This document shows positions 1 to 8,222 of a stretch of 64,000 nucleotides of DNA, in pieces. The notes below the pieces were generated by a model. It saw nothing but the letters and a program-made list of their open reading frames with translations. It made no database searches and was not told where the DNA came from. Positions within the stretch are counted from its first letter, which is position 1, and each line of letters starts with the position of its first letter. The DNA lies in NCBI RefSeq assembly GCF_000226955.1, contig NZ_AGFU01000016.1, forward strand, positions 1 to 64,000. The letters run 5' to 3'. The translations under genes were made by a program, and so were the position numbers. The stretch comes from Sphingomonas elodea ATCC 31461. Its GTDB lineage: Bacteria; Pseudomonadota; Alphaproteobacteria; Sphingomonadales; Sphingomonadaceae.

Positions 1-593
1 CTTTCGGTGCGCCGCGACAGATCCTCGGAGGCGCTGGCGATCTCGTTCGATCCGGTGCTGATCGTCTCGGCCGACACCGCGACCGAGCGGACCAGTTCGC
101 GCAAGGCCGCGAGCGCTTCGTTGAAGTTGGTCTTGAGCACGGCGTTGGGACCGGGGAAATCCGCGGTGACGTCGGCGGTCAGGTCGCCCTTGGCGAGTTT
201 CTCGAGCGAGTGCCCCAGCTCCCGCACCACCTCGGCCTGCTGCTCGGCGGCTTCCTTCTGCGCCACGGCGGCATCGCGGAACACCAGCATCGCGCGTGAG
301 ATGCGGCCCACGCAGTCCTCATAGTCGGTATGGGCGATCGGCGCGCGCAGGTCGCCGCTGGCCAGCCCCTCCATCCGCACTACGGTTGCGACATAGGGGT
401 CGGCGATCATCCGGCGGAACATGCGCGTCATGCCGAAGGCGACGGCGATGACGACGACGTTGAGCCCCAGCATCACCCAGTGCGGCAGGAACGTGTTGAG
501 TATCGCCAGGATCACCATGACCCCGATCATCGCCCCGAACGCGACCTTCAACTTCTCCCGGATGGGAGCCTTCACTTCAAACCAATGCAGCAT
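1..593 (-). CDS. Methyl-accepting chemotaxis protein, N-terminal part (cut by window start)
   Basis: Leftward gene whose C-terminal signalling domain lies outside the window. The visible ~197 residues start MLHWFEVKAP and hold two hydrophobic segments (about residues 16-35 and 40-55) separated only by a short NTFLPHW turn, so there is almost no periplasmic sensor. Two HAMP-like stretches follow (around RMIADPYVATVVRMEGLASGDL and LEKLAKGDLTADV), then the beginning of the MCP coiled coil (STGSNEIASASEDLSRRTE). By family knowledge it signals to a CheA kinase; the lack of an outer domain suggests it reads an internal or membrane cue. Start is the ATG at 593. Product class is secure, the stimulus unknown. 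Confidence 0.85.
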   Translation of the reverse strand, partial: MLHWFEVKAPIREKLKVAFGAMIGVMVILAILNTFLPHWVMLGLNVVVIAVAFGMTRMFRRMIADPYVATVVRMEGLASGDLRAPIAHTDYEDCVGRISRAMLVFRDAAVAQKEAAEQQAEVVRELGHSLEKLAKGDLTADVTADFPGPNAVLKTNFNEALAALRELVRSVAVSAETISTGSNEIASASEDLSRRTE

Positions 594-762
594 TCGTGAC
601 GTCCTCAATTGGGGCGTCTTCGACGTCACTGCGTCTCCCGCCCTCTTCGCTCACCCTGCAACATTGTAGGAAGGAAGAGAGCGGGTGTGGGATTCTGACA
701 AAGATTAGAAACAAGATGTCACGTGGAACATACGCTTTCCTAAGGGTCAGCCCCTTCGCCGA

Positions 763-1878
763 TCAGCCAAGCGACGGATCAATCAGAAATTTCTCGCCGG
801 TGGCCTTGCGCTCATAGGCACGCAGAACCTCGGGCTGCAGCGCCTCCGCCAGCCCGATCGTGCGGGTGTAGCGACTCGCGAACGTAGTCTTGAGCTCGGC
901 CAGGATACGCTTCCGCATCGCGCCGAGCGTCTCCATGCCGGCACGGCGCAGGAACGGCATCAGCAGCCAGCCGGAAACGCTCCACTGGAAGCCGAAGGCA
1001 AGCCGGTTGAGCGAGGTCGGCGCCAGGTCGAGCGCGCCGTAGATATAGAGCTGCTTGAACTGCTCAGAGCCGTAGCGGCTGTATTCGGCCATCTGGCGCA
1101 CCGCCGCCGCTTCCATCGCCTGGAGGATATCGCTGCCCAGCGTGCCGCCGCCGATCGCGTCGAAGGCGATGGTGGCGCCGGTCTCCGCGACGGCGTCGAC
1201 CAGCCTGGCGCGGAAGTCCTCGTCCCGGCTGTTGAGCACATGAGTGGCACCGAGGTCGCGCAGGATCTGCGCCTGCTCCTCGGAACGTACGATGTTGACC
1301 AGCGGCACGCCGTCGGCGAGGCAGATCTTCTGCAGCATCTGCCCCAGATTGGATGCGGCGGCGGTGTGCACGATCGCGCTGTGCCCGTCCCGCCGCATCG
1401 TCTCGACGAAGCCGAGCGCGGTCAGCGGGTTGACGAAGATCGCCGCCCCGTCCGCGGCGCTGGCATCCGCCGGCAGCTCGACCACGTCACGCGCCTTGAG
1501 CAGGCGGTAGTCGGCGAACATCGCCCCACCGATCGCGGCGACGCGTTTGCCCATCAGCGCTCCGGCCTCCGCACCGGCAGCCACGACCGTGCCCGCGCCT
1601 TCATTGCCCACCGGCATCGCCTGGCCGAGCCGTGCCTTCATGCTGGAAAGCCGCCCCCTGGGCACGTCGAACAGCAGCGCGCCGCCCTCTTCGCGCAGGG
1701 TATCGACCTGCGCCGGGCCGAGCAGCAGCCCCAGATCGCTGGGGTTGATCGGCGCGGCCTCGATACGGACGATCACTTCGTCGGCCGCCGGATCGGGGTA
1801 GGAGACCTGCTCCAGCGACAGGCGCAGCGTGCCGTCCTCATGCAGCGTCGAGCGCAGCTCGCGTCCGGTGAAGGTCAT
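763..1878 (-). CDS. Zinc-independent MDR-family alcohol dehydrogenase / quinone oxidoreductase
   Basis: A 371-residue medium-chain reductase. The N-terminal GroES-like half contains APINPSDLGLL and VGNEGAGTVV, and the Rossmann half has an AAASNLGQMLQ nucleotide-binding region. The cysteine ligands of zinc alcohol dehydrogenases are not visible, so an NAD(P)H-dependent quinone or enone reductase type is more likely than a true alcohol dehydrogenase. Two ATGs are adjacent (1881 and 1878); a GAGGAGAGGA ribosome site favours 1878. It lies 20 bases downstream of the phosphatase gene on the same strand, so the two are probably cotranscribed. Substrate unknown. Confidence 0.85.
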   Translation of the reverse strand: MTFTGRELRSTLHEDGTLRLSLEQVSYPDPAADEVIVRIEAAPINPSDLGLLLGPAQVDTLREEGGALLFDVPRGRLSSMKARLGQAMPVGNEGAGTVVAAGAEAGALMGKRVAAIGGAMFADYRLLKARDVVELPADASAADGAAIFVNPLTALGFVETMRRDGHSAIVHTAAASNLGQMLQKICLADGVPLVNIVRSEEQAQILRDLGATHVLNSRDEDFRARLVDAVAETGATIAFDAIGGGTLGSDILQAMEAAAVRQMAEYSRYGSEQFKQLYIYGALDLAPTSLNRLAFGFQWSVSGWLLMPFLRRAGMETLGAMRKRILAELKTTFASRYTRTIGLAEALQPEVLRAYERKATGEKFLIDPSLG

Positions 1879-1898
1879 CATTCCTCTCCTCTTTTCGT

Positions 1899-2369
1899 TC
1901 AACGGGTCTGTACGAGTTCTTCGACCAGCCGGTCGGCGGCGGCGCGTACCTCGTCCCAGGTGCGCGCGAAGCCTTCGGGGCCGCCATAATAGGGATCGTC
2001 CACCGCGCGGCCCTGCCAGCCGGGCACCGCATCGAGCAGCAGCCGCAGCCGGGCGCGACCGTTGGCCGGCGCGATCCGGCGCAGATCGGCAAGGTTCTGC
2101 GGGTCCAGCGCCAGGATATGATCGAAGCGATCGAAGTCGCCGCGTTCGACCTGCCGGGCGCGCAGGCCCGAAATGTCGATGCCGTGCTGCGCCGCCACCG
2201 CGATCGAGCGGCGATCGGGCTTCTCGCCGGCGTGCCACCCGCCGGTGCCCGCCGAATCCGCGATCACCGAAATGCCGGCCGCCGCCGCCGCCGCGCGAAA
2301 CGCCGCCTCGGCCAGCGGCGAGCGACAGATATTGCCCAGGCAGACGAACAGGAATGCCGGTTCGGCCAT
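1899..2369 (-). CDS. Low-molecular-weight protein-tyrosine phosphatase
   Basis: 156 residues, the usual LMW-PTP size. The catalytic P-loop CLGNICRS (Cys10 to Arg16) stands near the N-terminus and the general-acid motif DDPYYG near the C-terminus. It dephosphorylates phosphotyrosine in cytoplasmic proteins; in bacteria such enzymes often accompany exopolysaccharide kinases, but none is seen here. Start chosen at ATG 2369 (MAEPAFLFVCLGN); an ATG four codons upstream (2381) has AAAGG directly against it and is less favourable. Probably in an operon with the downstream oxidoreductase, and divergent from the MFS transporter gene. Confidence 0.92.
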   Translation of the reverse strand: MAEPAFLFVCLGNICRSPLAEAAFRAAAAAAGISVIADSAGTGGWHAGEKPDRRSIAVAAQHGIDISGLRARQVERGDFDRFDHILALDPQNLADLRRIAPANGRARLRLLLDAVPGWQGRAVDDPYYGGPEGFARTWDEVRAAADRLVEELVQTR

Positions 2370-2450
2370 CGTGCGATTCATCCTTTCGTAAAACGGGTAC
2401 GCTCTGCTAGCCTCGCTGGCAACGGCACGAACCAAGCCGAAGGAGAGGAT

Positions 2451-4019
2451 ATGGCCAGCTTGCCCTCCACGCCCGATGGGGCGAAGGCGTCTCCCTATGC
2501 CTGGTATGTGCTGTCGCTGCTGCTGCTCGTCTATATCCTGAACTTCGTCGATCGCCAGATCGTCGCGATCCTGGCCGACGACATCAAGCACGACCTGGGC
2601 CTGCGCGACCAGGACATCGGCTTTCTCTACGGCACCGCGTTCGGCGTGTTCTATGCGCTGTTCGGCATTCCGCTCGGCCGGCTGGCGGACAGCTGGCACC
2701 GGGTGCGACTGATGACCGCCGGGCTGGCGCTGTGGTCGAGCATGACGGCACTGTCCGGCTTCGCACGAAGCGGGCTGGTGCTGGGGCTGGCGCGGATCGG
2801 CGTCGGCATCGGCGAGGCGACCGCGAGTCCCGCCGCCTATTCGCTGATCTCCGACTGGTTTCCCAAGCGGCTGCGCGCCACCGCGCTCGCGCTCTATTCG
2901 TCGGGCATTTATCTGGGCGGCGGCCTTTCGCTGTTCATCGGCGCGATGATCGTGCAGCGCTGGAACCACGCCTTTCCCGGCGGCGGCCCGCTGGGCCTTG
3001 TCGGCTGGCAGGCGGCATTCCTCGCGGTGGGCGTGCCCGGACTGCTCGTCGCGGCCTGGGTGTTCACCCTGCGCGAGCCGCCGCGCGGGTTGTCCGAAGG
3101 GCTGGCGACCCCCGCCCACCCCGCTCCGTTCCTTGCCTTTTCCGAGGAACTGTTGACCATCGTGCCGCCCTTCACGCTGATCGGCGCCGCCCGGCTCGGG
3201 CCCGCCGCACTCGCGCGTAATCTGGCGGTGCTGGCGCTTGTCGCCGGGGTGGTGGCGCTGCTCGTCGCGCTGGGCGAGCCGATCCCGCAATGGGCGGCCG
3301 TGGGGATCGGGGTCTATGCCGTCTACAGCTGGGCAACCGCCCTCAAGCGCCGGGATCCGGCGACCTATGCGCTGATCCTCGGCACCCCCGCCTTTCTGTG
3401 CGTGGTACTGGCCTATGGCCTCAATACCTTCCTCGCCTATGCCATGGCCGGATTCGCGCCGAGCTTCCTGCGGCGCAGCTTCGACATTCTGCCCGAACAG
3501 CTGGGCGTGCTCGGCTTCTGGATCGGTGCGCCCGTCGCGCTTGCCGGCTTCCTGGGCGTGACGCTGGCCGGCCGCGTCGCCGACGCCCTGCGGGCGCGCA
3601 GCCCGGTGGGACGGATCCATGTGATCCTGTTCGGTTGCCTGGCGCCGCTCCTCCCGATGGCGCTGCTGTTCACCGCCGACAGCCTTGCCTTCGCGCTGTG
3701 GATGCTGCCGCTGGCGCAGTTCCTGATCTGCGGCGCGCTCGCCGCGGCGGCGGCGACGACGCAGGATCTGGTGCTGCCGCGGATGCGCGGGACCGCCACC
3801 GCCGCCTTCTTCATCGGCACGACGCTGATCGGCCTGTCGCTCGGGCCCTATACCGCGGGACGGATCGCGACGCTGACCGGCAACCTCGCCACCGGTGTGC
3901 TCGCGCTGTTCGCCAGCGTGCCGGTGGCGCTGGTCGCGATCATCGGCGCCTATCGGCTGTTGCCGGCGGCGGAGGCGAGCAAGCTGAATCGCGCCCGCGC
4001 CGCCGGCGAAGCGGTGTGA
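2451..4019 (+). CDS. MFS transporter, spinster-like
   Basis: 522-residue polytopic membrane protein of the major facilitator superfamily. The first helix begins WYVLSLLLLVYILNFVDRQI, which matches the spinster-type/hexuronate branch (NFVDRQI). The loop 2-3 signature is seen as GIPLGRLADSWHRVRL, and a second half begins near residue 320. The central loop is unusually hydrophobic (residues about 235-300), which may add extra membrane segments. ATG at 2451 follows AGGAGAGG. It lies divergent from the phosphatase gene and convergent with sodC, leaving only 4 bases between stops. The substrate cannot be read from the sequence. Confidence 0.88.
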   Translation: MASLPSTPDGAKASPYAWYVLSLLLLVYILNFVDRQIVAILADDIKHDLGLRDQDIGFLYGTAFGVFYALFGIPLGRLADSWHRVRLMTAGLALWSSMTALSGFARSGLVLGLARIGVGIGEATASPAAYSLISDWFPKRLRATALALYSSGIYLGGGLSLFIGAMIVQRWNHAFPGGGPLGLVGWQAAFLAVGVPGLLVAAWVFTLREPPRGLSEGLATPAHPAPFLAFSEELLTIVPPFTLIGAARLGPAALARNLAVLALVAGVVALLVALGEPIPQWAAVGIGVYAVYSWATALKRRDPATYALILGTPAFLCVVLAYGLNTFLAYAMAGFAPSFLRRSFDILPEQLGVLGFWIGAPVALAGFLGVTLAGRVADALRARSPVGRIHVILFGCLAPLLPMALLFTADSLAFALWMLPLAQFLICGALAAAAATTQDLVLPRMRGTATAAFFIGTTLIGLSLGPYTAGRIATLTGNLATGVLALFASVPVALVAIIGAYRLLPAAEASKLNRARAAGEAV

Positions 4020-4023
4020 CCGC

Positions 4024-4560
4024 TCAGACCGTCTGGAACACGCCGCAGGCGATGCGCCCGCCGCTGTTTCCCGCAGGGTCGCTTTTGTAATCGTCCTCGC
4101 CGGCATGAACGACGAGCGCCGCGCCGTCCTGATCGATCAGCTGGTCGAACGTGCCGCCGGGCAGGGTGAAGCTGAGATGACCATGGCCCTTCTCGTCCAC
4201 CTTCATGTTCGGCAGGTCGCCGGCATGCGGGCCCATCGGGTTTTCCTTGCCGTGCTTGGCCGCGCCCGGATTCCAATGACCGCCCGCGCTGGCGAAATCG
4301 GGCGGCGTGCAGACGCCGATGGTGTGGACGTGCACGCCGTGCGGCCCCGGCGATATGCCGGTCACGTCGACCAGCACGCGGATCGATCCGTCGATCTGTT
4401 CGGCGACCGCGGTGCCGACCGCCTTGCCGGCCGCATCGTGCAGTTCCGCCTGGGCGCGGAAACGGCCCGCCATGTAGCGATCGTTCTGCGCCTTGGTCGC
4501 GCAGCCGCCCAGCAGCAGCGCAACGCCCGTCGCACTCGCGGCGATTCCCCAAGCCTTCAT
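4024..4560 (-). CDS. sodC: Cu/Zn superoxide dismutase, periplasmic lipoprotein
   Basis: 178 residues. A lipoprotein signal with LLLGGC (Cys20) directs it to the cell envelope. The copper and zinc ligands are visible: HVH (His77, His79), His95 in GGHWNP, His103, His112 and the zinc Asp115 in AGDLPN, with the last copper His in the VVHAGEDDY stretch. The cysteine pair (Cys84 and the Cys in RIACGVFQ) would form the conserved disulfide. It dismutates superoxide in the periplasm. The ATG at 4560 has GGAGGA upstream. A neighbouring upstream 240-base intergenic region separates it from a divergent lipoprotein gene. Confidence 0.95.
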   Translation of the reverse strand: MKAWGIAASATGVALLLGGCATKAQNDRYMAGRFRAQAELHDAAGKAVGTAVAEQIDGSIRVLVDVTGISPGPHGVHVHTIGVCTPPDFASAGGHWNPGAAKHGKENPMGPHAGDLPNMKVDEKGHGHLSFTLPGGTFDQLIDQDGAALVVHAGEDDYKSDPAGNSGGRIACGVFQTV

Positions 4561-4802
4561 ACTCCGTCCTCCGGCCATGTCCTTGAACAAGCGTAATGGC
4601 CCTTCGCGTCGACGGTTCCAAGGGCCAAGCCGCACGGAGCGCGGCCGCACGGTGCCGTTGATCGCCGGGCACCACTCGGCTCGCCGCATCGGGGCGCCGT
4701 CCATCGCAGCTTTTACTTTTCGTTAACATTCCTTTACGAAAATTCGCGACGGGGACGCTGCGGCAGGGCCGCGCGCCAAAAACGTCACAGGGGATCATCA
4801 CC

Positions 4803-5468
4803 ATGCACCGGCTCGCCTGCGCGATGCTTGTTCTGCCCATGCTTGCAGCCTGCCATGCCGGCAGCGCGGAGATCGGCGTGCGCCCCACGGCTGTCGTCGA
4901 GGAAGCGCCGCCCCCGCCCCTGTGGCGCACCCGCATCGCCGATGCGGACCTGCCGCGGCTGGAAAGCCTGCCCAGCGCCTGGCGGGAACTGTACGAGCAG
5001 GTGCGCGCGCCCGTCCGCAAGGTGCAGGGCGCGGTGCTCGATCCCGATGCAGGCCAGCCGCATCCGGCGCTGCCTCCCGGCTCCTATCGCTGCCGCACGC
5101 TGCACCTGAAGCGCGGGCCCAGCGGCCGGGCGCTGGTCCAGCCCAGCCCCGCCGGCTTCTGCTACATCTCCGCCGCAAACGAAGAGGCGGATGACGCGCC
5201 GCTCGGCCTCGCCAAGCAGACCGGCACCGATATCGTCGCCGGCTATGTGTTCCCGGACGGCAAGCGCTATGTCTTCCTTGGCGCGCGCCAGGCCAAGGCG
5301 GGGGCGAACGATACCGGCTATGGCAATCCGGGCGCCCGCGACGTGGTGGGCATGGTCGAGCGCTTCGGCGCGTTCCGCTGGCGCCTCGCTGTTCCCGGCG
5401 CGCTGCCCGGCAGCGTCGATCTCTACGAACTGACCCCCGTTCCTCCCGAGGGCCAGCCCAAGGGCTGA
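4803..5468 (+). CDS. DUF4893-type lipoprotein (copy 1)
   Basis: 221 residues with a lipoprotein signal (LAAC, Cys17). The body carries a LPSAWRELYEQVR helix and the characteristic PPGSYRCRTLHLK strand, and ends with a RFGAFRWRLAVP...VDLYELTPV segment. The same architecture occurs in the gene at 10252-10878, so the two are paralogues. I recognise this as the DUF4893 family, whose function is unknown; the label is from memory and not searched. It is probably envelope-anchored. The ATG at 4803 follows AGGGGATCATCACC. It stands alone, divergent from sodC and upstream of the beta-barrel gene. Confidence 0.82.
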   Translation: MHRLACAMLVLPMLAACHAGSAEIGVRPTAVVEEAPPPPLWRTRIADADLPRLESLPSAWRELYEQVRAPVRKVQGAVLDPDAGQPHPALPPGSYRCRTLHLKRGPSGRALVQPSPAGFCYISAANEEADDAPLGLAKQTGTDIVAGYVFPDGKRYVFLGARQAKAGANDTGYGNPGARDVVGMVERFGAFRWRLAVPGALPGSVDLYELTPVPPEGQPKG

Positions 5469-5655
5469 GCCGCCTTTCCGTTCATCGAAGCGACAGAAAC
5501 CGTTGCCGCAGTGCAACACATGCCGACAAAGCTTCGCGGCGATGCAACCTTGCCGCTCGCCCGGGCATTTGACGGTCCATCTCCAGCCGCCCGCCTTTCG
5601 CCGTGGGCCCGCTGCAGGGATATGTGTTTCACCAGCGTAGAGGTTTCCTCCCCCC

Positions 5656-6306
5656 ATGCGTACCATCATCGCCGTCGCGGCACTCGCTGCCGCGCTCCCC
5701 GTCGCCGTCCCCGCATTCGCCCAAGACGCAGGCACCACCGGTGCCGGCACGATGGAGACCACCGCCGCCCCCACCGCCGCGCAGGAAAGCGACACCCCGC
5801 GTTCGCCGGACGGTTCCAAGGCCTTCGGCATCGAGCCCTATGTCGGCGTGCTCGGCGGCTGGGAGCGTTTCGACCGCCAGTCCAATGCCGGCATCCCGAT
5901 CCCGCCGCGCGGCTACCGTCTCGACGGCGCGCTGGTGCAGGGCGTTGCCGGCGTCAACGTGCCGCTGGGCCCTGTGTTCGTTGGTGCCGAGGGCAATGTC
6001 GCCAAGGGCGTGAGCGGCGACATCGACTGGGAATATGGCGCCGCCGGCCGCTTCGGCCTGCGCGCCGGTGACAGCGGCCTGATCTACGGCAAGGTCGGCT
6101 ACCAGTGGATCAACTTCGACAAGATGGCCAATACCAATCGCGACTATCACGCGATGACCTATGGCCTCGGCGTCGAAGTCGGCCCGAAGGATATCGGCCT
6201 CGGCGGCATCACCGGCCGCAGCGGCCTGCGCCTGCGGTTCGAGATGAACACGTTCAACAACGCGAAGAGCTTCCGCCCGATGGCGGGTGTGATCGCGCAC
6301 TTCTGA
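5656..6306 (+). CDS. Outer-membrane beta-barrel protein
   Basis: 216 residues. A Sec signal peptide (residues 1-22, ending PAFAQ) precedes a low-complexity Ala/Thr linker and an eight-strand-like barrel of alternating hydrophobic residues (YVGVLGGWERF, GAGRFGLRAG, YGKVGYQW, GLRLRFEMNT) with a final aromatic residue (VIAHF), the classic outer-membrane insertion signal. It resembles the OmpA-like/opacity barrel proteins. Role unknown; such proteins are usually structural or adhesive. The gene is monocistronic by position and is followed by a strong hairpin at 6315-6344. Confidence 0.85.
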   Translation: MRTIIAVAALAAALPVAVPAFAQDAGTTGAGTMETTAAPTAAQESDTPRSPDGSKAFGIEPYVGVLGGWERFDRQSNAGIPIPPRGYRLDGALVQGVAGVNVPLGPVFVGAEGNVAKGVSGDIDWEYGAAGRFGLRAGDSGLIYGKVGYQWINFDKMANTNRDYHAMTYGLGVEVGPKDIGLGGITGRSGLRLRFEMNTFNNAKSFRPMAGVIAHF

Positions 6307-6314
6307 TCCGGCGC

Positions 6315-6344
6315 GCCGCCCTTTCCCCACGTGGAAAGGGCGGC
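6315..6344 (+). terminator. Strong hairpin after the beta-barrel gene
   Basis: A perfect 12-base stem GCCGCCCTTTCC / GGAAAGGGCGGC closes a six-base loop nine bases after the stop codon. No T-run follows, so it may stabilise the 3' end rather than act as a full intrinsic terminator. Confidence 0.5.
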
Positions 6345-6394
6345 AACCCGTTGATTCCGGTCAACGCCTCGCACGCGCTTTTGCGCTAGAGGCG

Positions 6395-6826
6395 ATGGTC
6401 ATGTCCGAATCCAGCCTGCCTTTCGACCGCGTCGGCGGTGAAGAGTCCGTTCGCGCAATCGTCGACCGCTTCTACGATCTGGTCGAGCAGGATCCCGCCT
6501 ATGCCGCGCTCCACGCGATGCATCAGCCCGACCTGACGGCGCTGCGCCATTCCCTCACCCGCTTCCTGATCGCCTGGCTGGGCGGCCCGCGCGACTGGTT
6601 CGATGCGCGCCCCGGCATGTGCATCATGGGCTTTCACCGCCAGCTGAAGGTCACCGCGCAGACCGCGGCGCAATGGGCGCACGCGATGGACCGCGCGATC
6701 GGCGCCGATCCCGGCATCGAGCCCGAAACCGCCCGCCAGATGAGCGAAGCGCTGCACCGCATGTGCCGCGCGATGGCAGTGCAGGCCCGCACCGTCGCCG
6801 AGGCCGAGACCGCCGCCGCAGCTTGA
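6395..6826 (+). CDS. Group II truncated haemoglobin
   Basis: 143 residues. Residues expected of a group II trHb are present: Tyr27 (B10) in DRFYDLV, the proximal His81 (F8) in MGFHRQLKV, and Trp94 (G8) in AQWAHAM. It binds haem and probably handles O2, NO or peroxide in the cytoplasm. Start is ATG 6395 or the second ATG at 6401 (MSESSLPFDRVGG); the second gives the more usual N-terminus. No partner gene is linked. The preceding hairpin and the following non-coding stretch suggest it is transcribed alone. Confidence 0.88.
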   Translation: MVMSESSLPFDRVGGEESVRAIVDRFYDLVEQDPAYAALHAMHQPDLTALRHSLTRFLIAWLGGPRDWFDARPGMCIMGFHRQLKVTAQTAAQWAHAMDRAIGADPGIEPETARQMSEALHRMCRAMAVQARTVAEAETAAAA

Positions 6827-7199
6827 TCCGCTTCGGACAAGGTCCGCCCCCGCGAATCGCTCTCCTGCGCTACCAGTGCTGCAGAACGAAGGTGTGACGC
6901 GTCCGTCAGCGCTGCGCACGATCCTTCGGACCAAACGGGTGGCGCGGGCCTCAACCCCCTCCCGCAACACCCGCAGCGCGCGAGCGCGGGGGACGGGTCT
7001 GCCGGAGGTGGTGCTCCGGCAGGCCCGCAACTCGCGCCGCGATGGGAGGGGGTGCGCGTCGGGGGTCAGCGGGCACGAGCGACAAAGCAACAAAACGACA
7101 CGTGGCAAATCGGCGGCCGGCATGGCCGAGCAACGAAACGCCTGCCGGGACAGGCGACCGCGGTGGCGCAGGCGTACCCGCCGATATACGCTGCCCTGC
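6827..7199. other. Non-coding stretch with strong secondary structure
   Basis: 373 bases with no convincing gene. It holds a 14-base hairpin at 6994-7027 (CGGGTCTGCCGGAG / CTCCGGCAGGCCCG, loop GTGGTG, one G-U pair) and a smaller one near 7140-7158 (CGCCTG / CAGGCG). The open frames that cross it have arginine-rich composition typical of frame shadows. It may be a decayed gene or untranslated RNA. Confidence 0.5.
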
Positions 7200-7355
7200 A
7201 TGGAAGACGACGATCCACCAACGCCATCGATCTGGGACGAAGAGCCCGGGCCGCTCGCCAAGGGACTAGGCTGGGGCTGTTTGCTCGTCCTCGCGCTGCC
7301 GATCGCCTATTACTTCTTTTTCCTTCTGACCTTCTGCGAAATCAACTGCAGCTGA
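7200..7355 (+). CDS. Small single-pass membrane protein, unknown
   Basis: 51 residues starting at the ATG at 7200: an acidic, proline-rich N-terminus (MEDDDPPTPSIWDEEPG) followed by one hydrophobic segment (GLGWGCLLVLALPIAYYFFFLLTF) and a short tail ending CEINCS. The negative-outside / membrane / tail pattern is that of a real small protein, but no strong ribosome site precedes it and no family is recognised. It might also be the end of the longer frame that opens at 6876, although that upstream part looks non-coding. Confidence 0.45.
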   Translation: MEDDDPPTPSIWDEEPGPLAKGLGWGCLLVLALPIAYYFFFLLTFCEINCS

Positions 7356-7478
7356 GCCGGGTTGCCATGTGCCGAAGCAGGCCCTTGGTCCGTGTTCTGC
7401 CGGCCGCTGCCTCGCCAGAGGACCGCCCGCTTCTAGGTGAGAAGCGGTCGTTATAGCCGCCTTGCGCCACCACCGAAT

Positions 7479-7847
7479 TCAGTACGGATGGAACCAGTAA
7501 ACGCCCGGGGCAAGTTTCGAATATCGCCCCGCAGGCTGTGGACCGCCACCTTCGTCTCGTGACACATAGTATCCCCAGCCACCATCAAAGAACGCCTTGG
7601 TGATTATGTCGACGCCGTCCGGTGAGACAATTATGAAATCAGGTTGGAGGCCCGAGATAGCGGGTGGCCACTGGCCTTTCGGAAGAGCTGGTCCAGGATA
7701 AGTCCGCTTAGCCGCCATCAATATTAATGATTCGGCTCTTACAGCATTTAGCGTCGCCCGATCATAAGTTGGGTGCGGGATAGCGCAGTAGCTGCCGATC
7801 GCCACCAAAATAGCGATCGCGCTTCCAACACTCAGACACCCTTTCAC
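7479..7847 (-). CDS. Hypothetical secreted or membrane-anchored protein with atypical base composition
   Basis: 122 residues. An N-terminal hydrophobic segment (VGSAIAILVAIGSYCAI) is followed by a small domain rich in aromatic and Gly residues (FFDGGWGYYVSRDEG and APGVYWFHPY). The coding DNA is visibly less GC-rich than the flanking genes and uses codons such as ATA, AAT and TTT that are rare around it, which points to recent acquisition. No family is recognised. The open frame, signal-anchor and non-random protein composition support a real gene, but there is no clear ribosome site. Confidence 0.55.
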   Translation of the reverse strand: MKGCLSVGSAIAILVAIGSYCAIPHPTYDRATLNAVRAESLILMAAKRTYPGPALPKGQWPPAISGLQPDFIIVSPDGVDIITKAFFDGGWGYYVSRDEGGGPQPAGRYSKLAPGVYWFHPY

Positions 7848-8222
7848 TCCGGCTTCTCCGGTGCAGGCTTATACCTCGCCGATATCGTTTGTCTCTCAAC
7901 AGGCGACAGTTCGACTTCATCTGCTCCCATGGCGAAAACTCTGCACGCTTCTCACGATGTCCGCAACTGGGGCGGCAGCCGACATCCCGTCTTTGAACCT
8001 AGGCATGGGCGTCGCCTCCGCCGCTGGCACGCGTCCACTGGGCTGCGGTCGCGCGCAGCATCGCACATATGCATGGCCGTGTGCATGTCCCGGCACCGGC
8101 CGCACCGCCAGGCCGCCGCTATCGCGCCACGTCCAGGCCGCCCTGGTCGCGCGGGTGGCTGGACGTGTCCGCACCGCACGCTAAGGGGAGACAAAGGCAA
8201 CCGGACCCTTGGAGCGGCACGC
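7848..8222. other. Gene-free stretch
   Basis: 375 bases between the AT-richer hypothetical gene and the HhH-domain gene. I find no supported coding frame, RNA gene or clear promoter. An open frame runs through it into the next gene, but its protein is arginine/histidine-rich and does not look real. Confidence 0.45.

Noticed and set aside
1899-4106. Very long leftward open frame (over 700 codons) opposite the MFS transporter
   Set aside because: Its product is rich in Arg, Gln, His and Gly without motifs, except for the LMW-PTP at its end. It is a shadow of the transporter gene in GC-rich DNA.
7773-8222. N-terminal extension of the HhH-domain protein
   Set aside because: The upstream in-frame sequence encodes an Arg/His-rich, motif-free stretch; the membrane protein starts naturally at ATG 8223.
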